From positions 30,569,088-30,633,087 of the forward strand of contig NW_022098023.1 in NCBI RefSeq assembly GCF_002288925.2: a stretch of DNA of 64,000 nt. The letters run 5' to 3'. The notes under the pieces were generated by a model. That model had not been told where the DNA came from. It worked only from the letters and a program-made list of their open reading frames with translations, and searched no databases. Source of the stretch: Delphinapterus leucas. Taxonomy: Eukaryota; Chordata; Mammalia; Artiodactyla; Monodontidae. The position numbers were made by a program, and so were the translations under genes. This document shows, piece by piece, positions 36,540 through 48,639 of the stretch; within the stretch, counting starts at the first letter, position 1; each line of letters opens with the position of its first letter.

Positions 36540-36749
36540 TTCTTCTTTTTTTTTTTAGCGGTACGCAGGCCTCTCACTGTTGCGGCCTCTCCCGTTGCGG
36601 AGCACAGGCTCCTGACGCGCAGGCTCAGTGGCCATGGCTCACGGGCCTAGCTGCTCCGCGGCATGTGGGATCTTCCCGGACCGGGGCACGAACCCGTGTC
36701 CCCTGCATTGGCAGGCAGACTCTCAACCACTGCGCCACCAGGGAAGCCC
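36540..36749 (-). mobile_element. CHR-type SINE (short form), antisense
   Basis: Body gcggtacgcaggcctctcac to ccaccagggaagccc. The flanking catctgtttctttct and catccgtttatgttt look like a diverged target duplication. Confidence 0.9.
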
Positions 36750-36756
36750 CCATCCG

Positions 36757-37660
36757 TTTATGTTTATGTAGGTTTTTTTGTTCCATCTCTCTCTTATCTC
36801 CTTCTGGGACTCCATTTACACATATATTAGATCATTTTATATTATTCTTCAAATCTCTTCATTTTTAAAATCTATTTTTCTAATTTTTAGATTGGATAAT
36901 TTCTATATCTTTATTGTCAATTTGCTGACATTTTCCTCTGTCCTCTCAAATTTCTTGTTAAGCCAATCCAATGAATTTTTAAAGTTTTATATATTATGTT
37001 TTCAGTTATAAAATTTTTATTTGATTTTTTATAGTTCTTATTTCTTTCTTGATTATATTTTCCTTTATGTCATTGAGCATACTTATAACAGCTGCTTTAA
37101 AATTGTTATCTGCTGAATACTACTTCAGGATCATCTTGTGGTATGTTTCTATTGACTATCTTTTCTCTTGAGAATGGATCACATTTTAGTGTTGAGTAAT
37201 TTGCGGTTGTACACGGAACATTGCAAACATTATGTAGTAGACACTATGGATTCTGTTACCTCCAAAGAGAGTTATGTGTTTTTTTTTTTTTTTTTTTTAA
37301 TGGAACATTAAACTTGGCTGGACTCAAACTATAATACTGTAATACTGTGTCTTGGACAACAGTTCAAATCTCAGTTCAGTTCTCTGACTAGTTCTAGTTC
37401 TAGGCTTCTTTGAGTCTGCCCTTTACATGTATGGTTTGTGGTTTGGTCAGATATTTGGACATACCTGGAATGTGAGACTCCCTCTCTCTGAATCCATCCT
37501 TCCAGGATTTTCTCTTCATTTTCCAGAACTATGGAATTCTCTTTTGAGTCTTTAGGCCAGAGAGATTATAGGCTTTTTATTGGAATTTTGACCACCATGT
37601 ATGGTGCCAATTTTGGCCTGTCCTCTGGCTTTCAGTTGTTTAAAAAACAAAAGTGAAACC
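36757..37660 (-). mobile_element. possible old LINE 5'-region remnant, antisense
   Basis: T-rich text such as ctcttgagaatggatcacat resembles antisense old L1 or HAL1 sequence, but I cannot align it well. It includes a T-run at about 37279-37299. Confidence 0.3.
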
Positions 37661-39024
37661 TCACATGTTATTCCCTTCTTCTGAATATTGACTTCCCTCT
37701 AAAATCTGCTGCTTTTGTTCTCTCGCTAGTACTTTTAAGTAGTTGTGTTTATTTTTATTGTACTTTTTCCAGAGTTTAAAACTGTTATCTGTGAGAGGGT
37801 CAGTCCAATAGGAGCTTACTTGACAGTTATCAGAAATGAAATCTTTCTATATTTATTTTTAAAATAGCAAACCTTTATTTAAAAGCATTTTCATAAAAGA
37901 AACAACAAGAACAACAACAAAAATTCTGGACCCGGATATTTCCACTGGTGAGTTCTTTCAAATATTTAAAGAAGAAATAATATCAGTTAGACAAAAACTC
38001 TTCCAGAAAAATTGGAAAGAAAATAGTTGTAACTCATTTTTGTGTGTCCAGCATAACACTGAGATAAAACACCTGATAAAGACATTATAAGAATGGAAAA
38101 TTACTGGATAATTCCTTTCACAAATATAGACATACACACAAATAATCCTAAATGGTCATTAACAAATCAATTCCAGGGATGTATTAGTAGCAAATTACGC
38201 TGAAATCTAGTAGGGTTAATTTCAAAAGTGCCAAGTTGATTTAACTATTATGTATCAATCAATCAATGTAATTTTTCACATTGGCACAAAAAGGAAAAAA
38301 AATCAATGATTTTCTCAATTTATGCCAAGAAAGCATTTGATAAAATTTAATGTTCATAATTTTTAAAAATGCATATCAATATGGGAACAGAAAGGGACAT
38401 TCCAGTTTTATATAGTGTACCTTCATAAGTCAATGCTTAATGGTAATATGTTGATTGCTTTACCTGAGTTCAGAAGCAAGACAAGGATGTCTGTTGTCAC
38501 TAGTTCTGTTCAACGTACTGAAGATCCTAGCCAGTGCAACAAGGCAATAAAGAATAATAAAATTTATAAAGGTTGGGAAGAGAAAAACAACACTGTCATT
38601 ATTGGCAGATGACAGTATTACATATAAAATACAAAAACATGTATAAATTTAAAGAAAGTACAAATTATTAGAACTATTGAGTGAATTTAGCAAGATTACT
38701 GGGTACATCATCAATATCAAAATAAAAATCAGTTTTATTTCTATAAGTAACATCAACCAAATAGAAGTTACAATTAAAAGTAGCAAGAATCTTTAGTATC
38801 TGGGAATAATCTAATAAAAATACCAAGAATCTTTAGTACTTAGGAATAAGTCTAAGCAAAGAGCTACAAGACCTCTGTACTGCAAACTATGTTGCTAACA
38901 GGAATTAAGATGACCTGATTAAAAGGAAGAACTTACCCTGTTTCATGAAGACTCAATATTATTAAGATATCAAGTCTTCCTAAATTGGTCTATAAATTCA
39001 ATAGTATCCCCTTAAAATCTCAGT

Positions 39025-39025
<1 letters not shown>

Positions 39026-39066
<41 letters not shown>
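39026..39066. repeat. (TG)n microsatellite
   Basis: About 20 uninterrupted tg units inside the old L1. An alternating purine-pyrimidine tract can adopt Z-DNA. Confidence 0.95.
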
Positions 39067-39067
<1 letters not shown>

Positions 39068-39690
39068 TATTGACAATCTACTTCTAAAATACACGTTAGA
39101 CATCAACAGACCTAGAATAGTCAAGACAAATTAGAAAAAGAATAAAGATGGAGAACTTACACTAGCAGATATAAAGATTGATTTATTAAAATGTCACAGA
39201 AATGACTGTATTAGCCTAGAAACAGACTCACACATATATAGTCACCTGATATATGACAGGAGCCACAGCAACTTGGGGGAGGAGGGTGGTGTGGGAGGAT
39301 AGTCTTTTCAATAAATGGTGTGGGTCAATTGGATAAACATATGGAGAAAAAATTAACATTGACCACCATCTCACACCATATGCAAGAATTCATGTAAGAT
39401 GTATTATAGACCCAAATGTATAAAATAAAACAATAAAGCTTATAGAATAAGATATACAAGGATATCTTCTTGAACTTAGGATAGGAGTGATTTCCTAAAA
39501 TTTACATCAGAATATCCTAATCACAAAAGAATATATTGATAAATTGGACTTCATTAAAATTAAACACTTTGGTTAATCAAAACAAAACAATAAGAGAGTC
39601 ACAAGGCAAGTCACCTACTAGGAGAAGGCATTAGCAATGCATAATGTTAGATATAGGTTTTGTTAAATGTCTTTTATCAGCATGTGTCTG

Positions 39691-39752
39691 TCTATCTACC
39701 TACCTACCTACCTACCTACCTACCTACCTACCTACCTACCTACCTATCTATC
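39691..39752. repeat. (CTAC)n tetranucleotide microsatellite
   Basis: About 13 tandem ctac units with ctat variants at both ends. The tetranucleotide gives a Tyr/Leu/Pro/Thr frame that is not a protein. Confidence 0.95.
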
Positions 39753-41009
39753 CATTTTATCACCTGTCTATCCTTTCTGTCATCTTCTACAAATCAATAT
39801 GAAAAAAATGACTGAAAACAAAAGAGAAAGTGACTTTATGAAAGAGGATATTGAAATGAAGCATTACCGAAAGATGCTCCACCTCATAAGTTCAAACAAA
39901 TTTAAATTACACCTACATTGTAAAACTACTATATACCAAGCAGAATGGCTAAAATGAAAAGAACTGGCAATGCAAGATATTGGCACCGATGCAGAGGTGG
40001 TAGAAGTGTAAATTGCCAAAACCACTTTGTAGAACTCTCTCATTAAAGGTAAAAGTATCCATTCTCTCTAACCCTCAGCACCAGTCCACCAAACAACATG
40101 TACAAGTATAGTTCTGTTCTTTATTATAGCTCCCAAATGAGAACAACTCAAATGTCCATCATCATTAGAATGGGTAAATAAATTTTGATATATTCATGTA
40201 GCAGAATGCCTCACAACAATGAAAAGAACACAGTAACCTGGTGAATGTCACAGACAAAACCATGGAGCAAAAAGAGCCAGACACAAAAAGAATATACATG
40301 GTATAATTCAATTTATAGAAAGTTCAATTCCAGGCAAAACTACTTTATAGTGATGGAAGTTGGAATACTGGTTACCTTTGGGAGAGCGGAGAGTTTTGCC
40401 CAGAAATATTCTATATTTAGGTTATGGTTATTTGGATGTACATGTATTTGATAAACTTTCCATTTAAGATTTGTGTACCTTTCAAACTGAAAGGTGTGAA
40501 TTTTTTTTTAAAAAGCTTGCTTAGTTAAAAATTAGTAGAAATAAGCTGTAATCCCTATGTACCACTTCAGTGCTTATGGGAACAAATTAAGGTTATTCTT
40601 AAAAATGATTAATAATCTCCCCACATGCAAAGACCTGTCTTCAGGAGGGTGAGTTTTATTCTTGATGCTTTCTTGCCAAGTAATTCCTAGGGACCCCTGA
40701 GGAATGCTTCTACATTCTGTAACCTGTCTGCCTGCTGCCTCACTCATATGCCTGTGTATTGTTTGGTCCAGAGGAACTTGAGGGCCCTCCAAGTCACCTT
40801 GGGGGTGTTTCATAACTTGCTCCTCTAAGCCCCAAGCTGAACCAAGCTGTGTCCTCTCAGTCCTTCAAAGCCCAGGTAAGGCTTACACAGTGGTCCAGCT
40901 AGTATAATCTTAGGATCAGTGGTCCATCTCCTATAGTTTCAGCTACTCAGTACATTCCATCAGCATTACAGTCTACTCCACATTTTTTTTCCATTTATAT
41001 TTAGAGTTA

Positions 41010-41221
41010 AAAAATTTTTTTATATTGGAATATAGTTGATTTACAATACTGTGTGTGTTTTAGGTGTACAGCAAAATGAAACAGTTATATATATACATAT
41101 ATCCCCTCTTTTTCAGATTCTTTTCCCATATAGGCCATCACAGAGTACTGAGTAGCATTCCCTCTGCCATACAGTAAGGCCTTATTAGTTGTCTATTCTA
41201 TATATAGCAGTGTATATTTAG
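41010..41221 (-). mobile_element. L1 3'-end fragment, antisense
   Basis: tattggaatatagttgattt, then taggtgtacagcaaaatg and ttcttttcccatataggcc: antisense cetartiodactyl L1 3'UTR. Confidence 0.85.
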
Positions 41222-42464
41222 AGAACACATTTCTCCTTCTTCTAGGAGAGAGTCTGGCAAAAGGCAAACTGATTCACCCCAACATCTCAGTCCTTGGCAT
41301 CTGTGTTCAGTTGTCTCTGAATACGAAGAGTGAGAATTTGCTTTTCCTTTGTGCTCCCAATGGGGTCATTTTGACGACTTTCCCAAAACAGGGGGACCGA
41401 CTCCAATCCACAAGTCCACAAGACAAGGGAGGGACTTCTTCAGCTAATATATAAATAAGGAAGGAAGAAAGGATAGAAGTAAAGCAAATGAAAGTCGTCT
41501 GTAACTGGGTTCCCACAATTATTTTAATTTTTCTTCAGTTCTCATTTTACAGGTTAGATAAATACTGTGTGACACTATTTTTTCTTCAAATTCAACAAAC
41601 ATTCACAGATTTCAAAATGTGAGAGCGAACGCCTATAGTCTAGTACTGTCACTATTTTAAACCAAGAGAAGCAAAAAGCGTGGGAAGCAGAGAAAGTAGG
41701 TTTTAAACCCTGAGATATAGTGGACGACATCAAAACAGTACCCACCGGATGTCATTTTATCTACGGGGGAATGTTTCATCCACGTGGCGTAAATCATTCT
41801 ACTTTAGAAAAAGGGAGAAACTGTACAGAACTACTTGCAGGAATTGCATTCTACTTGCAGTAGAATGTCACAGTTTCCCCATTGTCCATGTATGGAAGTG
41901 AGTGACACTCTGATATGGCTGTGATCCCATGTAAATAAGAGCCACACCCCTCCCCACAAAGGACCCATGCCACACCCTTTCTCCCATTTATTCCTCGCTT
42001 AATCTTCCAGACATGCTACCGCCCTCTGGGATACATCAGGAAGATTCACTGAGATCGTAAGATAGGGGAGGCTTGTGGCTTATCTCTCAGAGAACTGCCA
42101 TTTCCTGCCCGATGTCCTCCTGTGAGAAGCTGCAATTACATTTTTTCTCCAAGGTCTGTCTGAATGTGACATTTCCATTTGCTCCTGCGATCCTCACCCT
42201 GTCCCTGATTAGGGTTGTCACCGTCTCTTGAGCCTCCTTCCCACAACAAATGAAAGAAGGTAAGGGATGGAGAACAGGGAGGTGCAGGGTGAGGCCTGAT
42301 TCCTCCTGTATTTACAGTTTTAAAAAAATCAAATCCAAGGAAGAAACCCTCCCTTGTCTCCACTGATATAACTGCCCAGAATTCAGCCCAGAGCTGAAGT
42401 GGCCAGAGCTACTTACAACCTTGAGCATGGCATTTGACTTGGCTGGTCCCTTTATGCTGTTAAA
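41222..42464. other. anonymous DNA
   Basis: No recognisable gene or repeat. A small direct repeat, ttgcattctacttgcag and neighbours near 41830-41865, is present. Confidence 0.4.
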
Positions 42465-42720
42465 AGATAAAACTGAGGCATGTTAAAACATTTTAAGAGT
42501 TTATTTGAGCAAAAAATCAATCAGAATGGTGCAGCACCAAACTGGAAATGGCCACCAACGCTGGCTCCATGGACAAGAGCTACGGGAGAGACTTTTACAG
42601 ACAAAACGTGGAAAAAAGGAAGGCAATTATTGATTGCCTATAGCTTAAAGCCCAGTTTGTTGTTTGTGATTGGTTGTCCTTAGTGTTTTGCTTTTGCAAC
42701 CTCAGGCATTTATAAGCTTA
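42465..42720 (-). mobile_element. possible ERVL-type LTR remnant
   Basis: The phrases agagtttatttgagcaaa and tgtgattggttgtcctta resemble an old LTR seen in other mammals. The call rests on memory of phrasing and is weak. Confidence 0.3.
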
Positions 42721-43244
42721 GATTTTGGTTTGCTTACATAGGCCTTGAAATAAACATGTATTAACATAACACATTTTTGACTTGTGCATCGAAATATGTG
42801 ACCCATGTGTATGCAACACAAAAAATAACAGTATTTCCAAAATCACTGTCATAAGAAAGAACTCCAAGAGCCTGTGTGGTTCCAGTTGGCCCAGTGGAGG
42901 GAATAGGATTTCAGGTACCTGGGAAGCCCAGTGGAGAGGCTGCTGGTAGAGGCTCAGGCCCTTGTGTGCACAGCACATAGCCTGTCTCTCTAGCTGCAAA
43001 AAGCCTCATACTTGGTGGGATGCTATGAAGGGAACAGCAGGGTAAAGAAAAGGCCTTTACCTGATGGTACTCCAATTTCAGTTAAGATACCCAATTAGCC
43101 CTGATTCCGGCATGTGCACAAGTGCTATGGTTTGAAATAAAGTAGCAAGTGACACTGTTGAAATGTGTAACTAAATACATAAGTTTTTATTAAAGAAAAA
43201 TATTGAAATCTTAAATGACACTATTTCTTATTGGTTAAAATGTG
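42721..43244. other. anonymous DNA
   Basis: No recognisable gene or repeat. Confidence 0.35.
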
Positions 43245-43425
43245 GCCTCTGGAATCCTAATGCCTGGGTTCTCATCTCAGCTCCATCGGTCTGTGACCTT
43301 AAAAGTTATTTATCCTCTCTGCACCTCTGTTTCTCCTGTGTATGATTGTTGTGACTATACCTCTAAAACAATTAGCACAGTGGCTTAGCCCATAACAGGC
43401 TTTACCTAATGTTACTAATTATTAT
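43245..43425 (+). mobile_element. MIR SINE, sense
   Basis: gggttctcatctcagctcc, then gtctgtgaccttaaaagtta and tctctgcacctctgtttctc follow the MIR core. Confidence 0.75.
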
Positions 43426-43599
43426 TAATTATGGGTAAGACTAAATATAGGGAAAAATTCATGGGTTCCTCCTCTAATTGTTATTAATGTTTTGACACTT
43501 TTTTCTTACATATTTATTTTATTTGAGAAAGGTATGATTCAAGTTTTTGGTTTCATTGAAGGTGTTTTAGAGATAACCAAGTTAACCTGTTAGCACATA

Positions 43600-43751
43600 C
43601 ATACAATCGTGTGTGTATGAATGTGTATGTACGTTTATGTTTGTGTACATGAGCGATGGGTGTACATATGTGTGCATGCGTGTGTGTGCATGGGCATATG
43701 AAGTGTATATATGTGAGAGTATGTATGTATGTATGTGCATATATTGATGGG
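43600..43751. repeat. TG/TGTA-rich degenerate tract, left block
   Basis: An imperfect array of gtgtgtat-type units. A related block follows the LTR-like insert at 44225-44475. Read in reverse it gives a His/Thr/Tyr-rich frame that is not a gene. Confidence 0.85.
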
Positions 43752-44224
43752 TATTTCCTGGGGCTGCTGTAACAAATTACCACAAACTTAGTGGCTTAAT
43801 ACAACAGAAATTTATTCTCTCATGGTTTTGGAGGCCAGAAGTCTGAAATTAGCATCACTGGGCTGAAATCAAGGTGTAGGCAGTGCCACAGTCCCTCTGG
43901 AGATTCTAAAGGAGAAAACTGATCCTTGCCTCTTCCAGCCTCTGGTCACTGGGCATTTCTTGACTGTGGCCACATCGTTCCAGGCTTTGCCTCTGTCTTC
44001 ATATGGAACTTCTCCTTTGTGTGTGTGTGTAAAATCCCTCCCTGCTCTCTCTTATAAAGGCACTAGTGATGGCGTCAGGGCCCATCTCGACAGTCCAGAA
44101 TGAGAATGATCTCTCCATCGCAAGATCCTTAGTAACATTAGTCAAGATCTTTTACCCAAATAAGATAACAAATGGCAGGGATTAGGTCCTGATATCTTTG
44201 GGGGGCCACTTTGCAGCCTACTTC
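43752..44224 (-). mobile_element. ancient LTR-like repeat, antisense, inside a TG-rich tract
   Basis: It opens ggggctgctgtaacaaatta and continues gaaatttattctctcatgg and ccaaataagataacaaatgg. This is an antisense MaLR-like LTR. TG-rich tracts lie on both sides, so it probably landed inside one tract. Confidence 0.6.
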
Positions 44225-44475
44225 AGGTGGATATGTCTGTGCATGTGTGTGGGTGCATAAGTGTGTATATATGTTAGTGTGTGCATGTGCATATGGGTGA
44301 TGAGTGTACGTGCATGTGTGTGCAGGCGTCTGAGTATGTTATGTGTGTATGCTTGTGTATACACATGTTGATCTGCATAGTGTGTGCATGTAGGTACACA
44401 TGTGTGCAACTGTATGCATGTATGTATATGTGTGGGAACGTGTGATGTATATGCATGTATATGTGTTTGGGTATA
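44225..44475. repeat. TG/TGTA-rich degenerate tract, right block
   Basis: The same kind of imperfect gtgcatgtgtgtg units as 43600-43751, including similar longer phrases such as gggtgatgagtgtac compared with gcgatgggtgtac. Confidence 0.85.
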
Positions 44476-45313
44476 ATTTAATGGAAAATGGGCTGTCCCT
44501 CTGACCTTTGCTTAAAATATTTTATTAAAGTTTTGAAATGTGAATCGGTTGGAAGTCTGTTCTAGTGAATCAGTGTTCTCCTAACAGATGGTCAAATAAA
44601 CACAATGTTTCTACCTTCCTAGAAATCATCTTAAGCACAAAATTGTGAGAAAAGAGCAACCTTTTTAAAATGCTAGTGAACAAGCAAGACATACCTGTCT
44701 TACCTCTGTCTGAAACTCAGAAAAAGAACCCGAGTGGGAGTTCAGCTCAATGAAATATGCATTAGGACTGTATTGATAGCACAGAGGGTCTATTACTCAT
44801 TTTAATCTCAGCCAACCAGGTAAATAGGCACTGGTCCATGAACCCTGGCCCGAAAGAATCAGGGAAGGCTTAATGAAAGCCAGACAGTGGCCCTAAATGA
44901 GGGGTTTTTAACTTTCTTTTCCTCCTCATTTTAAAACCTGTCTATGGGAATTATATTTGGGTTTTATGAGAACTGGAAGGTGTTACAGTCTGCACTGGTG
45001 GTTGTTATAAGGAAGAGATTAGGAAAGATAGAGCCATGGTGAGTTAACTGCATTAGGGCCATTTCTTAAAGGCCTAATGTGTATTTTATATATATGTATA
45101 TATCTACTTATGTATATTTATGTTTATATAATTATATACATATACATTTTAATAATTTTAAATACCTATGTGTTATATAAAAATAAAAAAGGGAGCCCAT
45201 TTAATAGTGTGTAGGACATCACGCCAGTGGCTACCATGGAAGTTTACCAAGGTGATGAAAGTATGGTATCCACCTTGAACAATTTATAATCTATTTCTTG
45301 TGAGAAGTGCTCG
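44476..45313. other. anonymous DNA with an AT-rich tract
   Basis: Bases 45080-45185 are almost pure AT with tata repeats. No gene is recognised. Confidence 0.45.
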
Positions 45314-45664
45314 CTTAGTGCATTAGGGCTGCTATAACAAAATATCATAGAGTGGATGGCTTATAAGCAACAGAAGTTATTTCTTATAGTATTGGAGGCT
45401 GGGGAGTCCAAAATCAAGGTGCCAGGAGATTTGATGTCTGGTGAGAGCCTGCTTCCTTGTTCATAGACAGCTGTCCTCTGGATGTGTCCCCCATGGCGAA
45501 AGGGATGAGGGAGCCTTCGGTCTCTTTTATAAGGGCACTAATCCCATTCTTTAGAGCCCGCATGACCTACTCACTCCGAAAGATCCCACCTCTAAATACC
45601 ATCATGTTAGAGATGAGTTTTTAATATATGAGTATTGGAGGGCACAAACATTCAGTCTATAGCA
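45314..45664 (-). mobile_element. MaLR LTR (MLT1/MST type), antisense
   Basis: agggctgctataacaaaata, ggcttataagcaacagaag, ttttataagggcactaatcc and the end gggcacaaacattcagtc match an antisense MLT1/MST LTR of the ERVL-MaLR group. Confidence 0.75.
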
Positions 45665-45904
45665 AGTTCATAAAAGGCAATTCAGAGGTGGGAGAGAACC
45701 CTTGGTCAGGGGAACTGGCATGCATTCATGAAGTGGTGGTGTATCAACAGTGCCTGGATACAAGAATGAGAAATCAACTGATAGAGCTGACTGTGGGGAA
45801 GATAAGAACTAACTGGGGGAAACATGTTGATAAAGATAGGAAAAGGCAGGGCTTATCTGAATAACATCTAATCTCATCTTTCCAGAGCATAGGCTACTTC
45901 TTGA

Positions 45905-46140
45905 ACAGGGCTTTTCAACCTCAGCAGTACTGACAATTTGGATCAGACAATTCTTTGATGCAGGGGGCTGTCCTGTGCATTGTAGGATACTTAGCAGCAT
46001 CCCTGGCCTCTACTTCCTAGATGCCAGTAGCGCCCTGCCTTCCCTACTCCCCGCACCCCACGTTGTAACAAACAAGATTTTCTCCAGATGTTGCCAAAAG
46101 TCTCCTTGGAGGCAGTACGGCCTCTAGTTGAGAATTGCTG
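45905..46140. mobile_element. hAT-like non-autonomous MER element
   Basis: The ends ttttcaacctcagcagtac and agttgagaattgctg form a short inverted repeat; the interior ggggctgtcctgtgcattg is a well-known mammalian repeat phrase. The family name is uncertain. Confidence 0.6.
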
Positions 46141-46147
46141 CTCTAGA

Positions 46148-46312
46148 ACCTTGTGCTCCAGGGACCAACAGCATCAGTATCACATGGGAACTTGTTAGAA
46201 ATGCAGAAATTCAGACCTTGTCTCAGACCTACCGAAATAGCTTCTGCATTTTAACAAGATCCCCAGGTGATTCATAAGCACATTAAAATCTGAGGACAAC
46301 TGCTCTGAGAAG
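46148..46312 (-). mobile_element. MER5A-like hAT element
   Basis: gggaacttgttagaaatgc, ccccaggtgattcataagc and gaggacaactgctctgag match the MER5A group. It lies directly beside the previous hAT-like element. Confidence 0.65.
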
Positions 46313-47053
46313 TAGAAGAAAGGGCTGGGGAGATTGGTTGTGGGTAGATCCTGGAAAGGCTTGAACATTTTGCTACAATTTTAGATTTAACTTCATAGGC
46401 AATGAGGCTATACGGAATGCTTTCTTTTTATCACAAATTTATTTTAGAAATAGTAACTTGCAGTCTAATTTTGCCTGTTTAACATTCTTCTCACCCTCCT
46501 TACTACCTCAGTCTCAGTTTTAGGGGGAATGATGAATGCCAGCTAAAAAACTTTGTTTCCCAGTCTCCCCTGTAGTTGAGGGGCTCCTGGGACTGTATTC
46601 TAGGAAGAAGTTTTTCGGGGAGTTTCTAGGGGAGCTCCTGCTGACTCAGATGTCATGCCCCCTTTCCCTTAGATCTTTCTTCTTCTTTCCTGGGAATGAA
46701 CAAGATGGTTTGAATTCCAGCAGCCATCTTTACAGTTAGAGGTGAAGAGGCCCTCCGTAAAGATGGTGGAGTACAAAGCTGGAAGGAACCTGAGTCAAAG
46801 AGAGAGAAAAATATACCCTAATCTTGTTTAAGCCATTATTTTTCAGAGGTTTATCACTCACAGCTGAATGCAATTCCTGCCTGATTAAGATTGCTATTGA
46901 TGTGATGGCTTAATTGGAGGAAAGGAAATCTGGGCAGAAACGATTGAAATAGTCTGGGTGGGAGATTGGGAGAACGTAAATAAACCTGAAGAGGAATTTA
47001 AAATCTGATTTTCTTTGAGGTATGATCATTTTCAAATTTGTCAGTGGAAAAAT
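46313..47053. other. mostly anonymous DNA
   Basis: Some antisense L2-like phrasing (aatagtctgggtgggagat near 46950). No gene. Confidence 0.35.
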
Positions 47054-47080
47054 GGCAATGTCGCTTTTTTTAAACACATT

Positions 47081-47284
47081 TTGTGTTTTTTTAAAGTATT
47101 TATTTGTATTATCACGAATAACATGCTCTCTGTTAAACTCCAACCTTTCATTTTTATTTCTTTATGTATTTATTTCTGGCTCCACTACGTGACATGTGGG
47201 ATTAGTTCCCTGACCAGGGATTGAGCCCGCACCCCCTGCTTTGGAAGTGTGGTGTCTTAACCACTGGACCACCAGGGAAGTCCC
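47081..47284 (-). mobile_element. tRNA-derived SINE, antisense, with an extra tail segment
   Basis: The SINE body at about 47150-47284 ends ggaccaccagggaagtccc. The best flanking direct repeat, ggcaatgtcgcttttt with aacacatt (47054-47080) against ggcaatgttgtttttacacatt (47285-47306), places about 70 further bases between the SINE tail and the left duplication. Those bases may be transduced 3' flank. Confidence 0.7.
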
Positions 47285-47615
47285 GGCAATGTTGTTTTTA
47301 CACATTCGGAAGTCAGGAAGAGGAATGGTATTGTGATAACACCGAGTTTGATTTTGAACATACTGAACTTGAGATTAATCAAACAATTAGATATGCGTAC
47401 CCAGCAGGCACTTACTCAGGAGAGAAGTTGTCTGCGAACATATAAGGACACTGGTGAGTGGAAGGTGGGGAGGAATGAGGATTGGCAAGATGAAGGGAGG
47501 AGAACGGGGTGATCATGGTACATCATTGAAATGGATAGAGAAACGTGAAGGAGGATGATAGGCTGGGAGATATTAAGGGCTTTCTGCTGAACAGTTTCCA
47601 CAGAAGGGATTTTTT

Positions 47616-47820
47616 TTTTTTTTTTTTTGCGGTACGTGGGCCTCTCACTGTTGTGGCCTCTCCTGTTGCGGAGCACAGGCTCCGGACGCGCAGGTTCAGC
47701 GGCCATGGCTCACGGGCCCAGCCGCTCTGCGGCATGTGGGATCTTCCTGGACTGGGGCACGAACCCGTGTCCCCTGCATCGGCAGGCGGACTCTCAACCA
47801 CTGCGCCACCAGGGAAGCCC
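47616..47820 (-). mobile_element. CHR-type SINE (short form), antisense, near-intact
   Basis: Body gcggtacgtgggcctctcac to ccaccagggaagccc. A perfect 17-bp target duplication, cacagaagggatttttt, lies at 47599-47615 and 47821-47837. It forms an inverted pair with the sense copy at 48573. Confidence 0.93.
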
Positions 47821-48585
47821 CACAGAAGGGATTTTTTACAATAGTGTTGGAAGGTATAGCTCAGAGGACCAGGAGCTACTTTATGAGGAAGTCCACTTGC
47901 TCAAGGAGCACTTCCTTCCCTGCAGTGACCTCAGAAATCAGTGAGGTCGAGTGTTTGCTCATTCTCTGCAGTTAGGCCGAGTAACTGAAGCCAGCTCCAT
48001 CTTTTCCAGACTCTCCTATGTTGGTCATGACTCGTCGGATATGCGTCTTAGCGACTGCTGTCGTGGAAATGGGTGATCCATGTGTGTATGGCATGGCCAG
48101 TATTACTGCCCTCCGAAAATATTTCCTCTTTTTTCTACTCAGTGTCTTTTGCATACCCAGAGACATTAGCTCCACAAAAGTTGGTTTATTAAATAGCTGC
48201 AAATACAGGTCATAGGTGAGGTGTTTTCAGGGATTGCAAAGATGATAAAGCCATGACCTAGCTCTTAGGATCTAGCTTTTACCAGGATGGAAACCAGATT
48301 AGCGTGATAAGTGCTTTTTAGTAAGTTATGTCTCAGGGTGCTCTGGTTCTAAAAATTAAAGGCCTGGGGTTACGTCTGAAGGCAGGACTTCCTGCTTGTC
48401 TAAAATGCATGAGCTCTGGGGTCTGTGTGCTCCTGCTCTTTGGGGGAACGTGTCCTCCATCTTCTTTTCGCTCTTTCCCACTTAACCTCATTCTCTTACA
48501 GCACCTCCCTCCTCTAAAAAGACCCCATCTCAAGTCTCATCCATTTTTGTTCCTTCTCAAAAATGATTCCCAGGGGCTTCCCTGG

Positions 48586-48596
48586 TGGCGCAGTGG
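48586..48596 (+). promoter_or_regulatory. polymerase III A box of the SINE
   Basis: tggcgcagtgg fits the A-box pattern of tRNA-derived promoters. Confidence 0.65.
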
Positions 48597-48628
48597 TTGA
48601 GAGTCCGCCTGCCGATGCAGGGGACACG

Positions 48629-48639
48629 GGTTCGTGCCC
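48629..48639 (+). promoter_or_regulatory. polymerase III B box of the SINE
   Basis: ggttcgtgccc fits the B-box pattern with one change from the usual ggttcgannc form. Spacing to the A box is about 32 bases, as in tRNA-like SINEs. Confidence 0.65.

Larger units (their letters stand above)
37905..40505 (+). mobile_element. old L1 fragment, sense (RT core to 3'UTR), heavily decayed
   Basis: The order of remnants follows L1 ORF2: RT blocks near 38330-38520 (ccaagaaagcatttgataaa, agcaagacaaggatgtctg), a FADD-like ggcagatgacag near 38600, the C-terminal region to about 39560, and the Cys-rich/3'UTR end to 40505 (ccatggagcaaaaagagcc). Two microsatellites have expanded inside it. No frame longer than about 100 codons remains. 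Confidence 0.75.

Noticed and set aside
39691..39752. Regularly spaced repeat reminiscent of an array
   Set aside because: It is a simple tetranucleotide microsatellite with no spacers; it is not a CRISPR array, and the DNA is mammalian.
39667..39957. Frame with repeated Leu-Pro-Thr-Tyr units
   Set aside because: It is produced by the CTAC microsatellite inside an old L1.
43553..43783. His/Thr-rich minus-strand frames here and at 44218-44456
   Set aside because: They are translations of the TG-rich tract and have no protein character beyond the repeat.
47545..47844. Frames with Ser/Arg/Pro-rich ends shared by several loci
   Set aside because: They are the antisense reading of the CHR SINE, repeated wherever the SINE occurs.
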